A DNA stretch of 64,000 nucleotides from positions 1 to 64,000 of the forward strand of contig JAESUZ010001066.1 of NCBI GenBank assembly GCA_017311185.1. Reading direction: 5' to 3'. Source of the DNA: Proteles cristata cristata (taxonomy: Eukaryota; Chordata; Mammalia; Carnivora; Hyaenidae). Every line of letters starts with the position of its first letter. Positions within the stretch are counted from its first letter, which is position 1. The notes beneath the pieces are model-generated. The model was not told where the DNA came from. It searched no databases and saw only the letters and a list, made by a program, of their open reading frames with translations. Position numbers and translations under genes: made by a program. This document shows positions 1 to 11,294 of this stretch, one piece after another.

Positions 1-10
1 GTAACTTTTT

Positions 11-232
11 TTTTTAAATTTTTTTTTATGTTTTATTGATTTCTAGGAGAGAGAGAGAGACAGCGTGAGCAGGGGAGGGTCGGAGAGAGAGGGAGTCACA
101 GACTGAAACAGGCTCCAGGCTCCGAGCTGGCAGTCAGCACAGAGCCCGACGCGGGGCTCAAACCCACGAACCGCGAGATCATGACCTAAGCGAAAGCCGG
201 ACGCTTCACCGACTAAGCCACCCAGGCGCCCC
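11..232 (-). mobile_element. CanSINE, young subfamily
   Basis: Reverse tRNA-Lys-derived SINE with the diagnostic CTGACTGCCAGCTC insertion and CTAGAAATCAATAAAACAT-like tail. TSD GTAACTTTTT at 1 and about 239. Confidence 0.92.
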
Positions 233-354
233 ACATTTGTAACTTTTTATTCTGAAATAATTTCAAACTTCAAAAGAAGAGATTTTTTAAAAACCCTTCA
301 CCCAAAGTCTTCTATTGTTATCATTTTACCATATTTGAGTCATCATTCTCTTAC

Positions 355-488
355 TATAGATAGATGATAGGTGATAGATGATAGATAGATAGATGATAGA
401 TAGATAGATAGATAGACAGATAGAGGATAGATTATGGATGGATGGATAGATAGATAGATAGATAGTAGATTATAGATAGAGAGATGAT
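355..488. repeat. (GATA)n/(GATG)n microsatellite
   Basis: Long interrupted tetranucleotide run of GATA with GATG and GACA variants. Confidence 0.95.
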
Positions 489-1659
489 AGAATTCTGAAG
501 CATTTGAAAAAAAAACTTAAACAATGAGCTGAAGACATCTGGCAATATTCATCTAAATTCAACGTGCAGTTATTAATTTAAAATTCTTGAAAAAAACAAT
601 TATTAACTCTGTAATTTCATTCATAGTAATTTATTGGAAGGAAACACTTATAATCACAGCAAAGTTCATCGCACTGAAAAACAGATGGTCTACGTATCCA
701 ACAACTTTCAGTGAGGAAATCGTACAGTGTCATAATGTACAGTGCACTTACGGGGCCTCCCTAGGTCCTCCTGTTTGCTATTCATCATTGGCCTCCACAG
801 CCATTAAGATGAAGTTCAAAGCTCTTAATAGGTCTGCCTCTGTACATTGCATCTCTTTTATTACCACTAGGACTCTCTTGATCCTGCCCTGCCTTAGACT
901 CCTTCAGAAAAAAATGATCACCCCAAATACCCTCAACCTCACATGGCTTTGATGAGTGTTGGTTTTATCACGTTTGTCCCACCCTTCCTGTATGAAGGAT
1001 CAAACCAGGAAAATCAGATGTGGACACTCTGTCCTCCTTGGGTCTTGGGCCCTCCTTCTTGCAGGCCTAGGAAACAGGGAATGCAACTTGCCCAAGGGTA
1101 GCAGCAGGAAGCTTGGGCTATTCAGGAAGGTCTGCTCATTGTCAGAACAAACTAATTTAGAATGTAAGCAGAATCCTACCAAATTTTCAACAGATAGCCT
1201 ATCCTAATTCCAAATACAGAGTCAGTGCCTCAAACTTATCCATATTCTTGAGAATTCCTAAGAGAAGAAGAATGCCAGCTTCATCCTTTGCAACATCAGC
1301 TGAAGAAGTTGATTCCCCGGCTCCACCAACACGAGCTGCCAAGAGCTGTGTATCCCTTTCTGGCCTGTAGATTCACCTTCCTGACTCAGAACAGTGAAAA
1401 CAAATATATTGTTACAGAAGTTCCAAAGGAAATCACTTTACCTTGACATTCCAAATTCAGACATTCTGCAGTAAAATAAACACAAAATATCAAATAGGGA
1501 GTGTGAGGGGTAATTGTGTTCCTTATACAAATACTTGTATGGAAAACCATAGAATTTGATATAGCACTTCTGAAATAAAAACAAGTAAACTATGAAATAC
1601 GCCTCACAAATATTATAAATATTTCAGTAAATGGATAAATTCTGAGAACTAAAATGGAA
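489..1659. other. Intergenic DNA downstream of MOXD1
   Basis: No exon seen. A pyrimidine-rich stretch near 780-920 is faintly L2-like. The open frames at 587-952 and 956-1207 have no recognisable homology. Confidence 0.5.
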
Positions 1660-1677
1660 ACACTCCAAAATACAATA

Positions 1678-1683
1678 TTTATT
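1678..1683 (-). terminator. Candidate distal poly(A) signal of MOXD1
   Basis: AATAAA on the minus strand, followed within about 25 bases by a GT-rich stretch suited to a downstream cleavage element. Confidence 0.4.
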
Positions 1684-2710
1684 CAAAAGATGGCATCATT
1701 TGCAGGAGAGAAAGGGCTTAAAAAAATGGAATACAAAAATGCAACATTTTCAATCCATTTGACTGGAAACATCAGTACTGAATCTCTTGCTTCTCCCAAG
1801 GAACATGTGTGATACCACATTAAAATTTAATTGTATTTAGTGTCTTAATACGATCCAAACAGACTTTGCTTAAGAAATGAGGAAAAGACACACAACAAGA
1901 TTTGGCTGAACTATACAAAGGAACCTAAAAAGTGACAAGATCTTCCACTGGTGACAATTTTACTCAGGAAAGTTAGTTCATTAACTAATATAAAAAATAA
2001 ATCGACAATAGCAACTGTGACTCAAATTGAGCCAGAGTGCAGCATGTGTGACACCCAACATGGTCAGTGAGGCACTGCAGGGACCTCCTAGGTTGGCTCA
2101 TACCATCCACCTTTGACGTGAAACCTCATAAAGGACCCCTCACAGCATGGGGTGTCCAGCCAGCTACATTTTCTCCTCAATCAACAGTCCACTGTAGACC
2201 ATTTCTGTGTTTCTCATAGCTTTTTTCTTTTTAGAGAGTGGCAGAGCTCAGGAAAAACTCACCTGGCCAGGGCAGAGCAGGGAAGGATAAAGAAAATACT
2301 TTGAGATGGGTTTGGGGTCATTTGGGGATACCAACAGACTCAAATAAACCAAGAAACTAGAATGGACATCTTCAAAAAGCACTGAGGTAAGGGGCTCGTT
2401 AGTTTTTCACAGAAAAGGACAGAGCTGGATGACAATGAAAGACACAAAGAACCATTGTTGCACTTGGGAAGTCCCACCCAAAGAACAATAAACAGGAAGA
2501 AACACAGAACAGAGAGTGCTTTCTTTATATGGTTCAGATGACAGTGTTTTCAGAAAGGAATATAGAAGCCAAATGACCAATTAAAAAGTGAAATAGTGAT
2601 AATGAGTGTTTACATAAAATGAAATATGGAAGGAAATCAAACACTCTTTCACTTCCACTTGACTTTCTCCAAATTTTTAAAAGGCTTGTGTCAAGTCAGT
2701 CCAGTTTTGC

Positions 2711-2716
2711 TTTATT
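2711..2716 (-). terminator. Candidate proximal poly(A) signal of MOXD1
   Basis: AATAAA on the minus strand about 210 bases after the stop codon. The downstream GT/T-rich element is poor, so this would be a weaker alternative site. Confidence 0.3.
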
Positions 2717-2923
2717 GGCAATAGATACATCTTATCAGACATATCTATGAAAAAAAAAAGAGAACCCAATCGGCATCGCTCCGGTATATAGGGAAGGATG
2801 GATGTAGGGAAGGACATGTGTGATGAGAGGGTCTCCACCCTCCTCATGCTCCACTCTTCATGTCCAAAGTGTCTTTAACCTGACACGTTCGGATCACAGA
2901 AAACATCGTCCCCCAGCACAGAA

Positions 2924-3094
2924 TTATGACCACAAGTGTGTGCTGCGCGTCATGCTGCCAAGTACCGTGAAACACATGAGCAGCTCAAGAGGGTGATTTC
3001 TGTGTGGAGAAGATGAAGAAGAGGCCCCACACACCAAGGGCTCTGCTTTATATGGTCTTTCCACATGTGGAGGTAATGCTGTCATCCCTTGAAT
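2924..3094 (-). CDS. MOXD1: MOXD1 last coding exon with divergent C-terminus
   Basis: This exon has 171 bases (56 codons and TAA at 2926-2924). It begins IQGMTALPPHVERPYKAEPL and continues VCGASSSSSPHR, which matches MOXD1. After HR the sequence reads NHPLELLMCFTVLGSM then TRSTHLWS. The human protein as I recall it ends in a longer, more hydrophobic run with LLLLSC. In the neighbouring reading frame this DNA gives TLLSCSC directly after HR, so a small deletion with a frameshift may have replaced the last 20 or so residues. The acceptor is ttcattttcag. The exon lies 484 bases below the penultimate exon. Confidence 0.93.
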   Translation of the reverse strand: MQGMTALPPHVERPYKAEPLVCGASSSSSPHRNHPLELLMCFTVLGSMTRSTHLWS

Positions 3095-3578
3095 CTGAAA
3101 ATGAAAAAAGTAAACAACGCCAGTGATTGAAGAGCAGGTCTGCGGCCAGGCTTCCTCAGCCCCCCACTTTTGCAGGGTAAAAGGGGTGGGTGGCATAGGG
3201 TGCCTGCTTAAGGAGTCAAAGTCCAAGGGAGTTGCAACCTTAGGGATTCTGAGGGAGGTGGAGAAGAAAGCCAGATGCGCCTTTGGGAGGAAGAGATACA
3301 AACCAGGCTCTGTTGCCTTTTGAAGCTCTCATCCCAGCCTGTCCCCACTTTATTCTAATCTTGGTTTAAGAGCCAGTCTCCCTCTTCAAAGGAAGTGGAA
3401 TCAGGAGTTTTAGGGTCAATCCAAGCAGTTATTGAACAAATAAACTATCAGACATATCGAAAGACAACCGATACGATGGATTCATGGATAGTTGTCCGTT
3501 CCTTAGACTTTACCTGTAGGGCATTAGGTAAAATGTGACATCAGGTTTCTCCGAAGATGAAAACAAAGTAGGGCTTAC

Positions 3579-3747
3579 CGACCACTCCGCGTTGTCTGTC
3601 TTGGAGCATCTCACGTTCACGGGCAAGCTAAGGACAAGCTTGTTGAAGGAGAGACCTTCCTTCTTAGCCCATTTAAATTTATTCATTGCGTCCATGAAAG
3701 AGAGGTTTTTATACTGCTTGGGGCTTTTGATAATGAAAGGCCAGGTC
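3579..3747 (-). CDS. MOXD1: MOXD1 penultimate coding exon
   Basis: This exon has 169 bases: one base completing the split threonine codon, then 56 codons. It reads TWPFIIKSPKQYKNLSFMDA, then MNKFKWAKKEGLSFNKLV, and ends KTDNAEWS. The segment closes the C-terminal copper monooxygenase domain. NLS is a glycosylation sequon and RCSKTD carries a cysteine. The acceptor is aaattcag and the donor is TCG then GTAAGC. Ala in FKWAKKE replaces the Thr I recall for human. Confidence 0.96.
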
Positions 3748-4413
3748 CTGAATTTAAAATAACCACAATTGGTCATATTCAGAACAAAAGCATGACATGT
3801 TTCCATCACCTTTCAACATTCTAAAATAGACCTCATATTGGTCCAGTTTTACACACATAGAAAACTTAATGGAAAGGGTTGATAAACTCAGCAGCAATTG
3901 CCATAAGAAATACATACCAAGTAAGGATTCTTTGGGAAAGAATGAAATTCCTTATTGTAATAGCAGATGGGTACTACTCTAGACAAATAATTTTGACTCA
4001 GAAAGCTTCCCCAGCTTCAAAACTCCTTGCTTATTTGTTTTGGCTCTAGTGAACAGCGTAACTTGGTATGCATTCTGTTCTGCAGAATGTAACGCTAATG
4101 GCATAATGAAGAAATCTGTAGGCTTTTAAAAAGTAAGAGATAGAAATTCAATTCCATACAGTTGAATAACCTGACCTCTGCTGGCTGTCCTGTTTTGGCT
4201 TGCCTAAGAGATAATCAATTTAAAAATTCTGAGACTGAACCAGTCAGTGTTCTAAAAACTCTACTGAGCCAAAAAATACTCCGTAGAAGACAGACTCTTG
4301 CTTCTGCTTGCTGCTCTCAAAGACACATGGTTAAAAGAAAGAAGTGATCCCAGAATGAGACAATCTCCTTGAAAAGATACTCTTCAACTGATGACTTTCA
4401 TTAAATATAAGTT

Positions 4414-4459
4414 ATTTATTTTATTTTATTTTATTTTTATTTATTTTATTTATTTCTAG

Positions 4460-4501
<42 letters not shown>

Positions 4502-4664
4502 CAGTGAGCAGGGGAGGTCAGAGAGAGATACAGACTCTGAAACAGGCTCCAGGCTCTGAGCTGGCAGTCAGCACAGAGCCCGACGCGGCTCGAACCCACG
4601 AACCGCGAGATCATGACCTAAGCGAAAGTCGGACGCTTAACCGACCAAGCCACCCAGGTGCCCC
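4414..4664 (-). mobile_element. CanSINE, young subfamily
   Basis: Carries the diagnostic TGCC insertion. Long (TTTAT)n tail and a (GA)n tract expanded at 4459-4500. TSD TAAATATAAGTT / TAAATGTAAGTT. Confidence 0.92.
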
Positions 4665-4999
4665 TAAATGTAAGTTTTATATTATTGATTCCTGAAAAAA
4701 GGAAAAGTGTAAGGAAGTGTTGGAACACTACCGGATTCATGATAAATCCATGGATCTTCCCGGATATTATCATGGGTAACGAGCCGGTATTTGCTCCCAT
4801 AACATCCTTAGAAGATATTTCAGGGGGTTCGGTAATTACCAACTAATTAACTTCCAGTTGAGGAATATATACTTTTAATATTAGATCTTCACAACTTCAT
4901 TTATTTATGCCTTTAATTACTCTCTAATACACACAAGCTACTCAGTCACATTGAATATTATCTTTTTAATTAAATTAAACATCTTTCATTGACTTTTTA

Positions 5000-5224
5000 T
5001 TTTTTTTATTTTTTTTTAAAATGTTTTATTTATTTTTAGGAGAGAGAGAGAGACAGCGTGAGCAGGGGAGGGTCAGAGAGACAGGGAGTCACAGACTGAA
5101 ACAGGCTCCAGGCTCTGAGCTGGCAGTCAGCACAGAGCCCGACGCGGGGCTCGAACCCACGAACTGTGAGATCATGACCTAAGCGAAAGTCGGACGCTTA
5201 ACCGACTAAGCCACCCAGGCGCCC
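5000..5224 (-). mobile_element. CanSINE, young subfamily
   Basis: Full length. Perfect 17-bp TSD CTTTCATTGACTTTTTA at 4983 and 5225. Pairs in inverted orientation with the copy at 5458. Confidence 0.95.
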
Positions 5225-5325
5225 CTTTCATTGACTTTTTAAATAAAAATAAATTTTAATGTCTAAAATAAAATTATTTCCCCCTTACTCTAATGAGCGA
5301 AACAATGAGTAAAACATTGGGTAAT

Positions 5326-5396
5326 TCTGTCTCCCTCTCTCTGTGTCCCTCCCCCGCTCGCGTTCTGTCTCTCTCAGAAATAAATAAACACTAAAA
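5326..5396 (+). mobile_element. CanSINE 3' fragment
   Basis: Only the CT-rich tract and the AGAAATAAATAAACACT tail remain. The tRNA-like promoter half is missing. Confidence 0.7.
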
Positions 5397-5457
5397 CAAC
5401 GTTCTAATCAAATATTAAAAATAAAATTTGCTTTTCAAAAAAAAGATGTCTTTCTTG

Positions 5458-5680
5458 GGGCGCCTGGGTGGCTTAGTCGGTTAAGCGTCCGACTTTCGCT
5501 TAGGTCATGATCTCACAGTTCGTGGGTTCGAGCCCCACGTCAGGCTCTGTGCTGACTGCCAGCTCAGAGCCTGGAGCCTGTTTCCGTCTGTGACACCCTC
5601 TCTCTCTGACCCTCCCCTGCTCGCGCTGTCTCTCTCTCTCTCTCCTAGAAATAAATAAAACATTAAAAAAAAATTAAAAA
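5458..5680 (+). mobile_element. CanSINE, young subfamily
   Basis: Full length. Perfect 17-bp TSD AAAAGATGTCTTTCTTG at 5441 and 5681. Near-identical to the opposite-strand copy at 5000-5224. Confidence 0.96.
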
Positions 5681-6320
5681 AAAAGATGTCTTTCTTGAAA
5701 AAAAGAAAATCAATTTCATAACCGGTGAGAAATGCTGAAAAGGAAATCATTGGGCTGTAATTCCCTAAAACACCTCAAGGTGGCACTGGAATCTGTACTA
5801 AGGCGCTAAAGTGTCCTGAATCCACAGCGCTGTCGGCTGCCTTGCTGGGAAGAGTGAATAGTGTCTTGTACGCAGATGAAATGTTTAAAAAGCTTTGCTG
5901 CTAGAATAAATCAGGGAAATAGTATTTTTTTTTTAGATTTCACAGCATAAAGTAACAGAAATGTTGTAAGAAAACTTCCTAATTTACTGTCAATATAAGA
6001 AAAAAGATGTAGAAAAGGGCAAACCTAACAGTTTTCACTGAGACAAGCATCACTGAGGCTGGTGACCTCCGGACATGGTTGTGAGCCTCTCTGAGGTGGC
6101 AGCTTGACTGATACTTATTATCTCCTCTCCATTTCTGCTGACTTTGTTCTGGCCTCTATTCTATAAGGACATCACTTCAGCAAACCTCCTCCCCTCTCCA
6201 GCCTACCCTATACCGTACACCTCCTGATTGTCCCTGGAGAGAAGAGAAGGAAGAGACAGAAAGAGGAAAAATCTTGAAAAAGTAAATATCCTGAGTATTT
6301 TTCCTTAAAAGACTTAGCTT

Positions 6321-6534
6321 TATTTAAAAATTTTTTAATGTTTATTTATTTGTGAGAAAGAGACTCAGAGCATGAGTGGGAGAAGGGCAGAGAAAGAGGG
6401 AGACACAGACAAACCAGGATCCAGGCTCCAACCTGTCAGCATAGAGCCCAATGTGGGGCTCAAACTCACAAGCTGTGAGATCATGGCCTGAGCTGAAGTC
6501 AGACGCTTAACCGGCTGAGCCCCCCAGGTGCCCC
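6321..6534 (-). mobile_element. CanSINE, older subfamily
   Basis: Complete but with more substitutions. TSD TTAAAAGACTTAGCTT / TAAAAAATTTAGCTT, decayed. Confidence 0.88.
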
Positions 6535-7445
6535 TAAAAAATTTAGCTTCAAACCAGAAACAGGTAACACTGAAGTAGCAAGTTCTGCTCTCACTGGGAC
6601 TGGGAATTGGTCACGGACATTGGGAATGGTCTAGAAATTCAAACAGTTATATTTCTGCACATCTGAGCAGGGTGTAAATGTCTACCCAGATGCATATATA
6701 AATAAGAGGGTATTATTTATGTTTCACTGTAGTTGATAAAAACAAATTATATTAACATGATGATTTATTATGGGTGAGAAGTTTTCCTTCATAAATTTAA
6801 TTGACAAGTTGATTTTAAAAGTATATATATAAATGAAATGAACATAGACTACCCTAAATAATTCTGGGAAAAGAAAAAAATGACATTTTGGAACTTACAT
6901 GCTCTTATTTCAATATTTCTCATAAAACTATGATAACAGAGTGATATGAGAGAAAGGCTAAACTTGAACATCAGTGAAACAGAATTTAGAATCCAGAAAT
7001 AGTCAATATATGATCTAATGACTTTCAACAAACATTCCAGGGTAATTCAAGAGGAAAAAGGTGGGGTTTTTTCATCAAATGGTTCTTGAGTAACTTGATA
7101 TTCATATGAAAAAGAATGAACCTAAGTATTTACCTCATAACATACAAGAATTTACTCAAAATGGATCATCAACCTAAATGTAAAAGCTGAAAACTGTAAA
7201 CATTTTAGGGGGGGAAAAAAAACAAGAAAAAATCTTTACAACCTTGGGTAGGCAAAAATTTCCTACACAGAATAATCAAAAGCACAAAATAAACCCCAAA
7301 AATATGAAAAAATGGTCTTCAAAAAATACAATTAAAAAATGAAAATTAAAATCTCCACAGACTAGGAGAAATTATTTGTAAAATGTGTCTGACAAGAAGC
7401 TTGTATCTTAAGTATAAAGAATTCTTTAAACATTATAAAGAATTC

Positions 7446-7661
7446 AGGTGCCTGGGAGGCTCAGTTGGTTAAGGGTCCAACTTTGGCTCAGGTCATGATC
7501 TCACAATTCATGAGTTCAAGCCACAAATGGGGTTCTCTGCTGTCAGCACAGAGCCAGCTTCAGATTCTCTGTCTCCCTCTCTCTCTGCCCCTCTCCTGCT
7601 TGCGCATGCTCTCTCTCACAAAATAATAAATACATAAATAAATAAACATTAAATATATATA
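7446..7661 (+). mobile_element. CanSINE, older subfamily
   Basis: Complete head to AAATAAATAAACATT tail; TSD unclear. Inserted in the old L1 at 7000-9050. Confidence 0.85.
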
Positions 7662-7734
7662 CATATATGTAAGGAACTATATTCCTAACTATATTAGGAA
7701 TTCTAACAGCTCAGAAATAAGAAAACAAGTAACC

Positions 7735-7965
7735 TGAGGCACCTGGGTGGCTCAGTCGGTTAAGCGTCCAACTCTTGACTTCGGCTCTGCTCATGATCTC
7801 ATGGTTCTTGAGTTGGAGCTCTGCCATCAGGCTCCACACTGACAGCACAGATTGTGCTTGGGAATCTCTCTCTGTCTCTCTCTATATATACACCCCTCTC
7901 TTCACTTGTATTTGTGTGTATATGTGCTTTCTCAAAATAAATAAACTCTAAAAAACTTAAAAAAG
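7735..7965 (+). mobile_element. CanSINE, older subfamily
   Basis: Perfect 14-bp TSD GAAAACAAGTAACC at 7721 and 7966. The CT tract is degraded to ATATATACACC. Confidence 0.9.
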
Positions 7966-8409
7966 GAAAACAAGTAACCCAATGAAACAAAGAACAAACA
8001 TTTGAACAATTAGAAAGAAACATATATAAATGAGCAATAAACACATGAAAAGTGGCTCAACACTGTTAGTCTCAAGAGAAATGGAAAATAAAACCACAAT
8101 AAGGCACCACTACATACACATTAAAATAAATAAAATCTAAAATATTGTAAATACGAAACACTGGGAATAATGTTAAGCAATAGTAGCTACTATACATTAC
8201 TGGTGAGAATGTAAAAAGGTACATCATTTTGGAGAATATTTTGAGAGTCTTAGGAGATAAACACAAATTTAGTATACAATGCAGTGACTCAACCACTATG
8301 TACTAGCTCAGAAAATGCAAACATATGTCCATAACAAAGGCTAATACAATAATGTTCATAGTAGCTTCCTTCAGAATAGCCAGAGATTGGAAACAACCCA
8401 AATGCCTTT

Positions 8410-8613
8410 TTAAAATTTTAATGTTTATTTGTTTTTTTGAGAGAGACAGAACATGAGCAGGGGAGTGGTAGAGAGAGAGGGAGACACAGAATGTGGAGCA
8501 GGCTCCAGGCTCCGAGCTGTCAGCACAGAGCCCAGGGCAGGGCTTGAACTCATGAACTGTGAGCTCATGACCTGAGCCGAAGTCCGACGCGACTGAGCCA
8601 CCCAGGTGCCCAG
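8410..8613 (-). mobile_element. CanSINE, older subfamily
   Basis: Perfect TSD AACCCAAATGCCTTT at 8395 and 8614, splitting an L1 sequence. Confidence 0.93.
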
Positions 8614-9330
8614 AACCCAAATGCCTTTCAACTGGTTAGTAAATAAATGAACTTTGGTGTGTCCACACCAAGGAATACTACCCAGCAATAAAAAGGAGTG
8701 GGATGCTGACACACACACCAGCCTGGACGAATCTCAAAAAACTCTGAATCAAAGACGCCAAGCATAAAAGAGTACATGCTGTAAGATCCCAGTTTTATAA
8801 GATCTAGAAAAGATCAAACTAATGTGGTGACACAAAGCCAGTTTGCCATTTTCTGGGGTTTTATGTGGGAGGTGGGGTTGTCTCCAGATAGCAGAATAGA
8901 ACTTTTGGGGGTGATCAAAATGCTTTATATCTTGTCCCTGATGGGGTTAAGCAGGTATATACGTCTGAGAAAACAATTTAGTTAAAATAAGTGCATTTTG
9001 TCATGTGTAAGTTCTACTTGAAGCAATCTGACTTTAAAAAATAAATAAGAAAACAGAAATCAAAACATACCAACAGGCCGATGAAAAAAAGACAACATAA
9101 TGCCATACATTTTATAATCTAACTGTTAAAGAAGAAAGCCAGGGAGGCTGACCTAATAAGATATAACTTCTAATCCTCTTGACATCCCAAGAATAAATGA
9201 ATGTTAGGAAGCCCACAGTAAAGTCATGTCCCTGATAGTACAGAGTCTCAAAGACTACAACAGATTTGACCACATGATGTGAGGCCTCAGACATTCCTCA
9301 TTCAGTCCCACCCAGTTAGAAAACTTCCTT

Positions 9331-9552
9331 GGGGGGCACCTGGCTGGTTTGGTTGGTAAAACATGTGACTCTTGATTTCGAGATTGTGAGTTCAAGACCC
9401 ATGGTTGGTGTAGAGATTACTTAAAAATAAAATTCTGAAAGAAAGAAAAGAAGGAAAGAAGGAAGGAAGGAAAGAAGGAAGGAAGGAAGATAAGGAAGGA
9501 AGGAAGGAAGATAAGGAAGGAAGGAAGGAAGGAAGGAAGATAAGGAAGGAAG
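9331..9552 (+). mobile_element. Short CanSINE with GGAA microsatellite tail
   Basis: Different, shorter CanSINE type: tRNA-like head GGGGCACCTGGCTGG, then TGTAGAGATTACTTAAAAAT and AAAATTCT, without the CT tract. The A-tail became (GAAA)/(GGAA)n at 9436-9552. TSD GAAAACTTCCT / GGAAACTTCCT. Confidence 0.85.
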
Positions 9553-9556
9553 GAAA
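9436..9556. repeat. (GGAA)n microsatellite
   Basis: Compound (GAAA)/(GGAA)n with four regularly spaced GATAA interruptions. Grew from a SINE tail. Confidence 0.95.
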
Positions 9557-9879
9557 CTTCCTCAGTAGATTTTCTAAAAAACATCTGAGGAAGGAATAAC
9601 CCACACACTGTAATACAAAGTCAACAGTCGCATCTCTATACCCACAGCCCTTTACCCTCAACACATAGTAATGTGCGTACATAAAATATGTGAACCGAAC
9701 CTCAGACTGCGGTGTAGAAAGATAGAAAGTTACTGTCAGATTTGTTTAAAAGGTAGACAAGAATTCACTCACATTTTTTTTCAGAGCAAAGAGAAGTGTT
9801 AGACAGAATTAGCTTGGCATAACAACCCTGCAAACATAGGGTAAAGAAGAACTTACATTACATTTCATGAAAAGAGACA

Positions 9880-10460
9880 GGAAAGGCTGACTCTAGAAGA
9901 AAATATAAACCAATTATACTGGAGAGAATTCCCATAAGTATTTCATGTTGTAAGTTTATTTAATAAGAACATGAATTTAATTAAACAAGAGCTCGCATAA
10001 AAGAATTTAAAGCAACAGAATGACATGAAAAGGGAGATAGAAGACCAATGCAAATAAATTTAGGACAAAACCAATTTAGCACCAAACAAGTCAGGAAAAG
10101 CAAGATGCAGAAGAACCCTTCCAAAAAACTACAAGAGAAAGTACTTCTGAAAAATTCCAAATAGATTTTCAAAAAACTCTGTAGATATAATATAAGAAAA
10201 TTTCCCTGAAATGGGAAAAAAAAAAAAGTGAATATATTTAGTGAAACAACACTTTGTGTTTCAGGAAAATTGAATGCAGATGTTCAACACTGCAAAATAG
10301 TTTAGTTTAACTTATGAATTCTACAGGTAGATGAAAAATGTTCCCATTCATCCAAAGAGACCTCCCAAGGCAAGGAAAAGGTATATCCAGACAAATGTCA
10401 TCCACATATAAATGCGGAAATGATCTCAAGTCCAAAAAAAACCAAAAACCAAAAACCAAA
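9880..10460 (+). mobile_element. Possible HAL1/old L1 ORF1-side fragment
   Basis: A-rich sequence with ORF1-type phrases such as AAAATTTCCCTGAAATGGG and AGGAAAAGGTATATCCAGAC. Only a weak resemblance to HAL1/L1M; the boundaries are approximate. Confidence 0.35.
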
Positions 10461-11076
10461 AAAACTCAAGGCATAAAGCACCCAGAAGCCCTTCTTGATT
10501 AACCAACTTATAAATAACATTCTGATGAATAAAATGAAAGAATTCTGAAATGCAGAAATCCTATAAGATTAGGGATTACCACTGAATCTATTTAACCTTA
10601 AAAATCTCATTGCATTTTATGGAACTTTGGTTTGAGAATTACATGCAAAAATTTAAAATCTTGAAAATATAAAATTATAAGTAATAAATACTTGGAGGTA
10701 CAGAAAAGGGACATGGGAGAAAATGTACAAGTATGAATGCCCTCATCTTTTAGGATCTAAAATGGAAACATGCAAAATGTGTGCGAATTTTAATGTCTTT
10801 TACAATCTATGTTCTCAACATTTGGACTGTTTACAAAATATTACCCCTCGTAGCTAAAACCAACAGCAGCAACAGCATTCATCAGAAGTTCAACAACTGT
10901 TCCGTCTTAGTTCAGTGTTTTTATACAAATTAAACAAAATTATGATTTAATGTTTTTATTTGAAACAGTGCACAAATTATAACCTTTATAACAGTAATTT
11001 ATTCATCTTCATAGCAACACCTCCATAGAAAGACATCTGTAATAACCTTCAATTAATGTTAGTATTGTTTATTTCT

Positions 11077-11294
11077 TTTTTATTTTATTTACTTATCTTG
11101 AGAGAGAGAGAGAGAGCATGTGCATTCGAGCAAGTCAAGGAGGGACAGAAAGAGAGAGGGAGAGAGATAATTCCAAACAGGCTCCGTGTTAGCACTGAGC
11201 CTGACTCAGGACTCAATCTCACAAACCTTGAGTTCATGACCTGAGCAGAAATCAAAAGTCAGACACTCAATGAACTGAGCCACCCAGGTGCCCC
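11077..11294 (-). mobile_element. CanSINE, older subfamily
   Basis: TSD AGTATTGTTTATTTCT / AGTATTGTTTACTTCT at 11061 and 11295. Confidence 0.92.

Larger units (their letters stand above)
1660..2923 (-). other. MOXD1: Probable MOXD1 3' untranslated region
   Basis: Sequence downstream of the MOXD1 stop. It has no recognisable transposon, which fits a UTR. Two minus-strand AATAAA signals are present: 2716-2711 (about 210 bases past the stop, with a weak downstream element) and 1683-1678, followed by a GT-rich TTTTGGAGTGTTTCC. The latter is the better-formed site, so the UTR probably ends near 1660. The ends are inferred from signals only. Confidence 0.5.
7000..9050 (+). mobile_element. Old L1 (ORF2 3' end and 3' UTR), SINE-interrupted
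   Basis: Decayed L1 ORF2 sequence (ACTCAAAATGGATCATCAAC, AAAACCACAATAAGGCACCA, GGAATACTACCCAGCAATAA), then an L1M-type 3' UTR ending near 9050. Three CanSINEs (7446, 7735 and 8410) interrupt it. No open frame survives. Confidence 0.75.

Noticed and set aside
355..488. CRISPR-like or regulatory tandem array
   Set aside because: Plain GATA microsatellite in a mammalian genome.
3123..3323. Plus-strand frame over the MOXD1 3' exons
   Set aside because: Mostly intronic on the opposite strand of MOXD1, with no homology.
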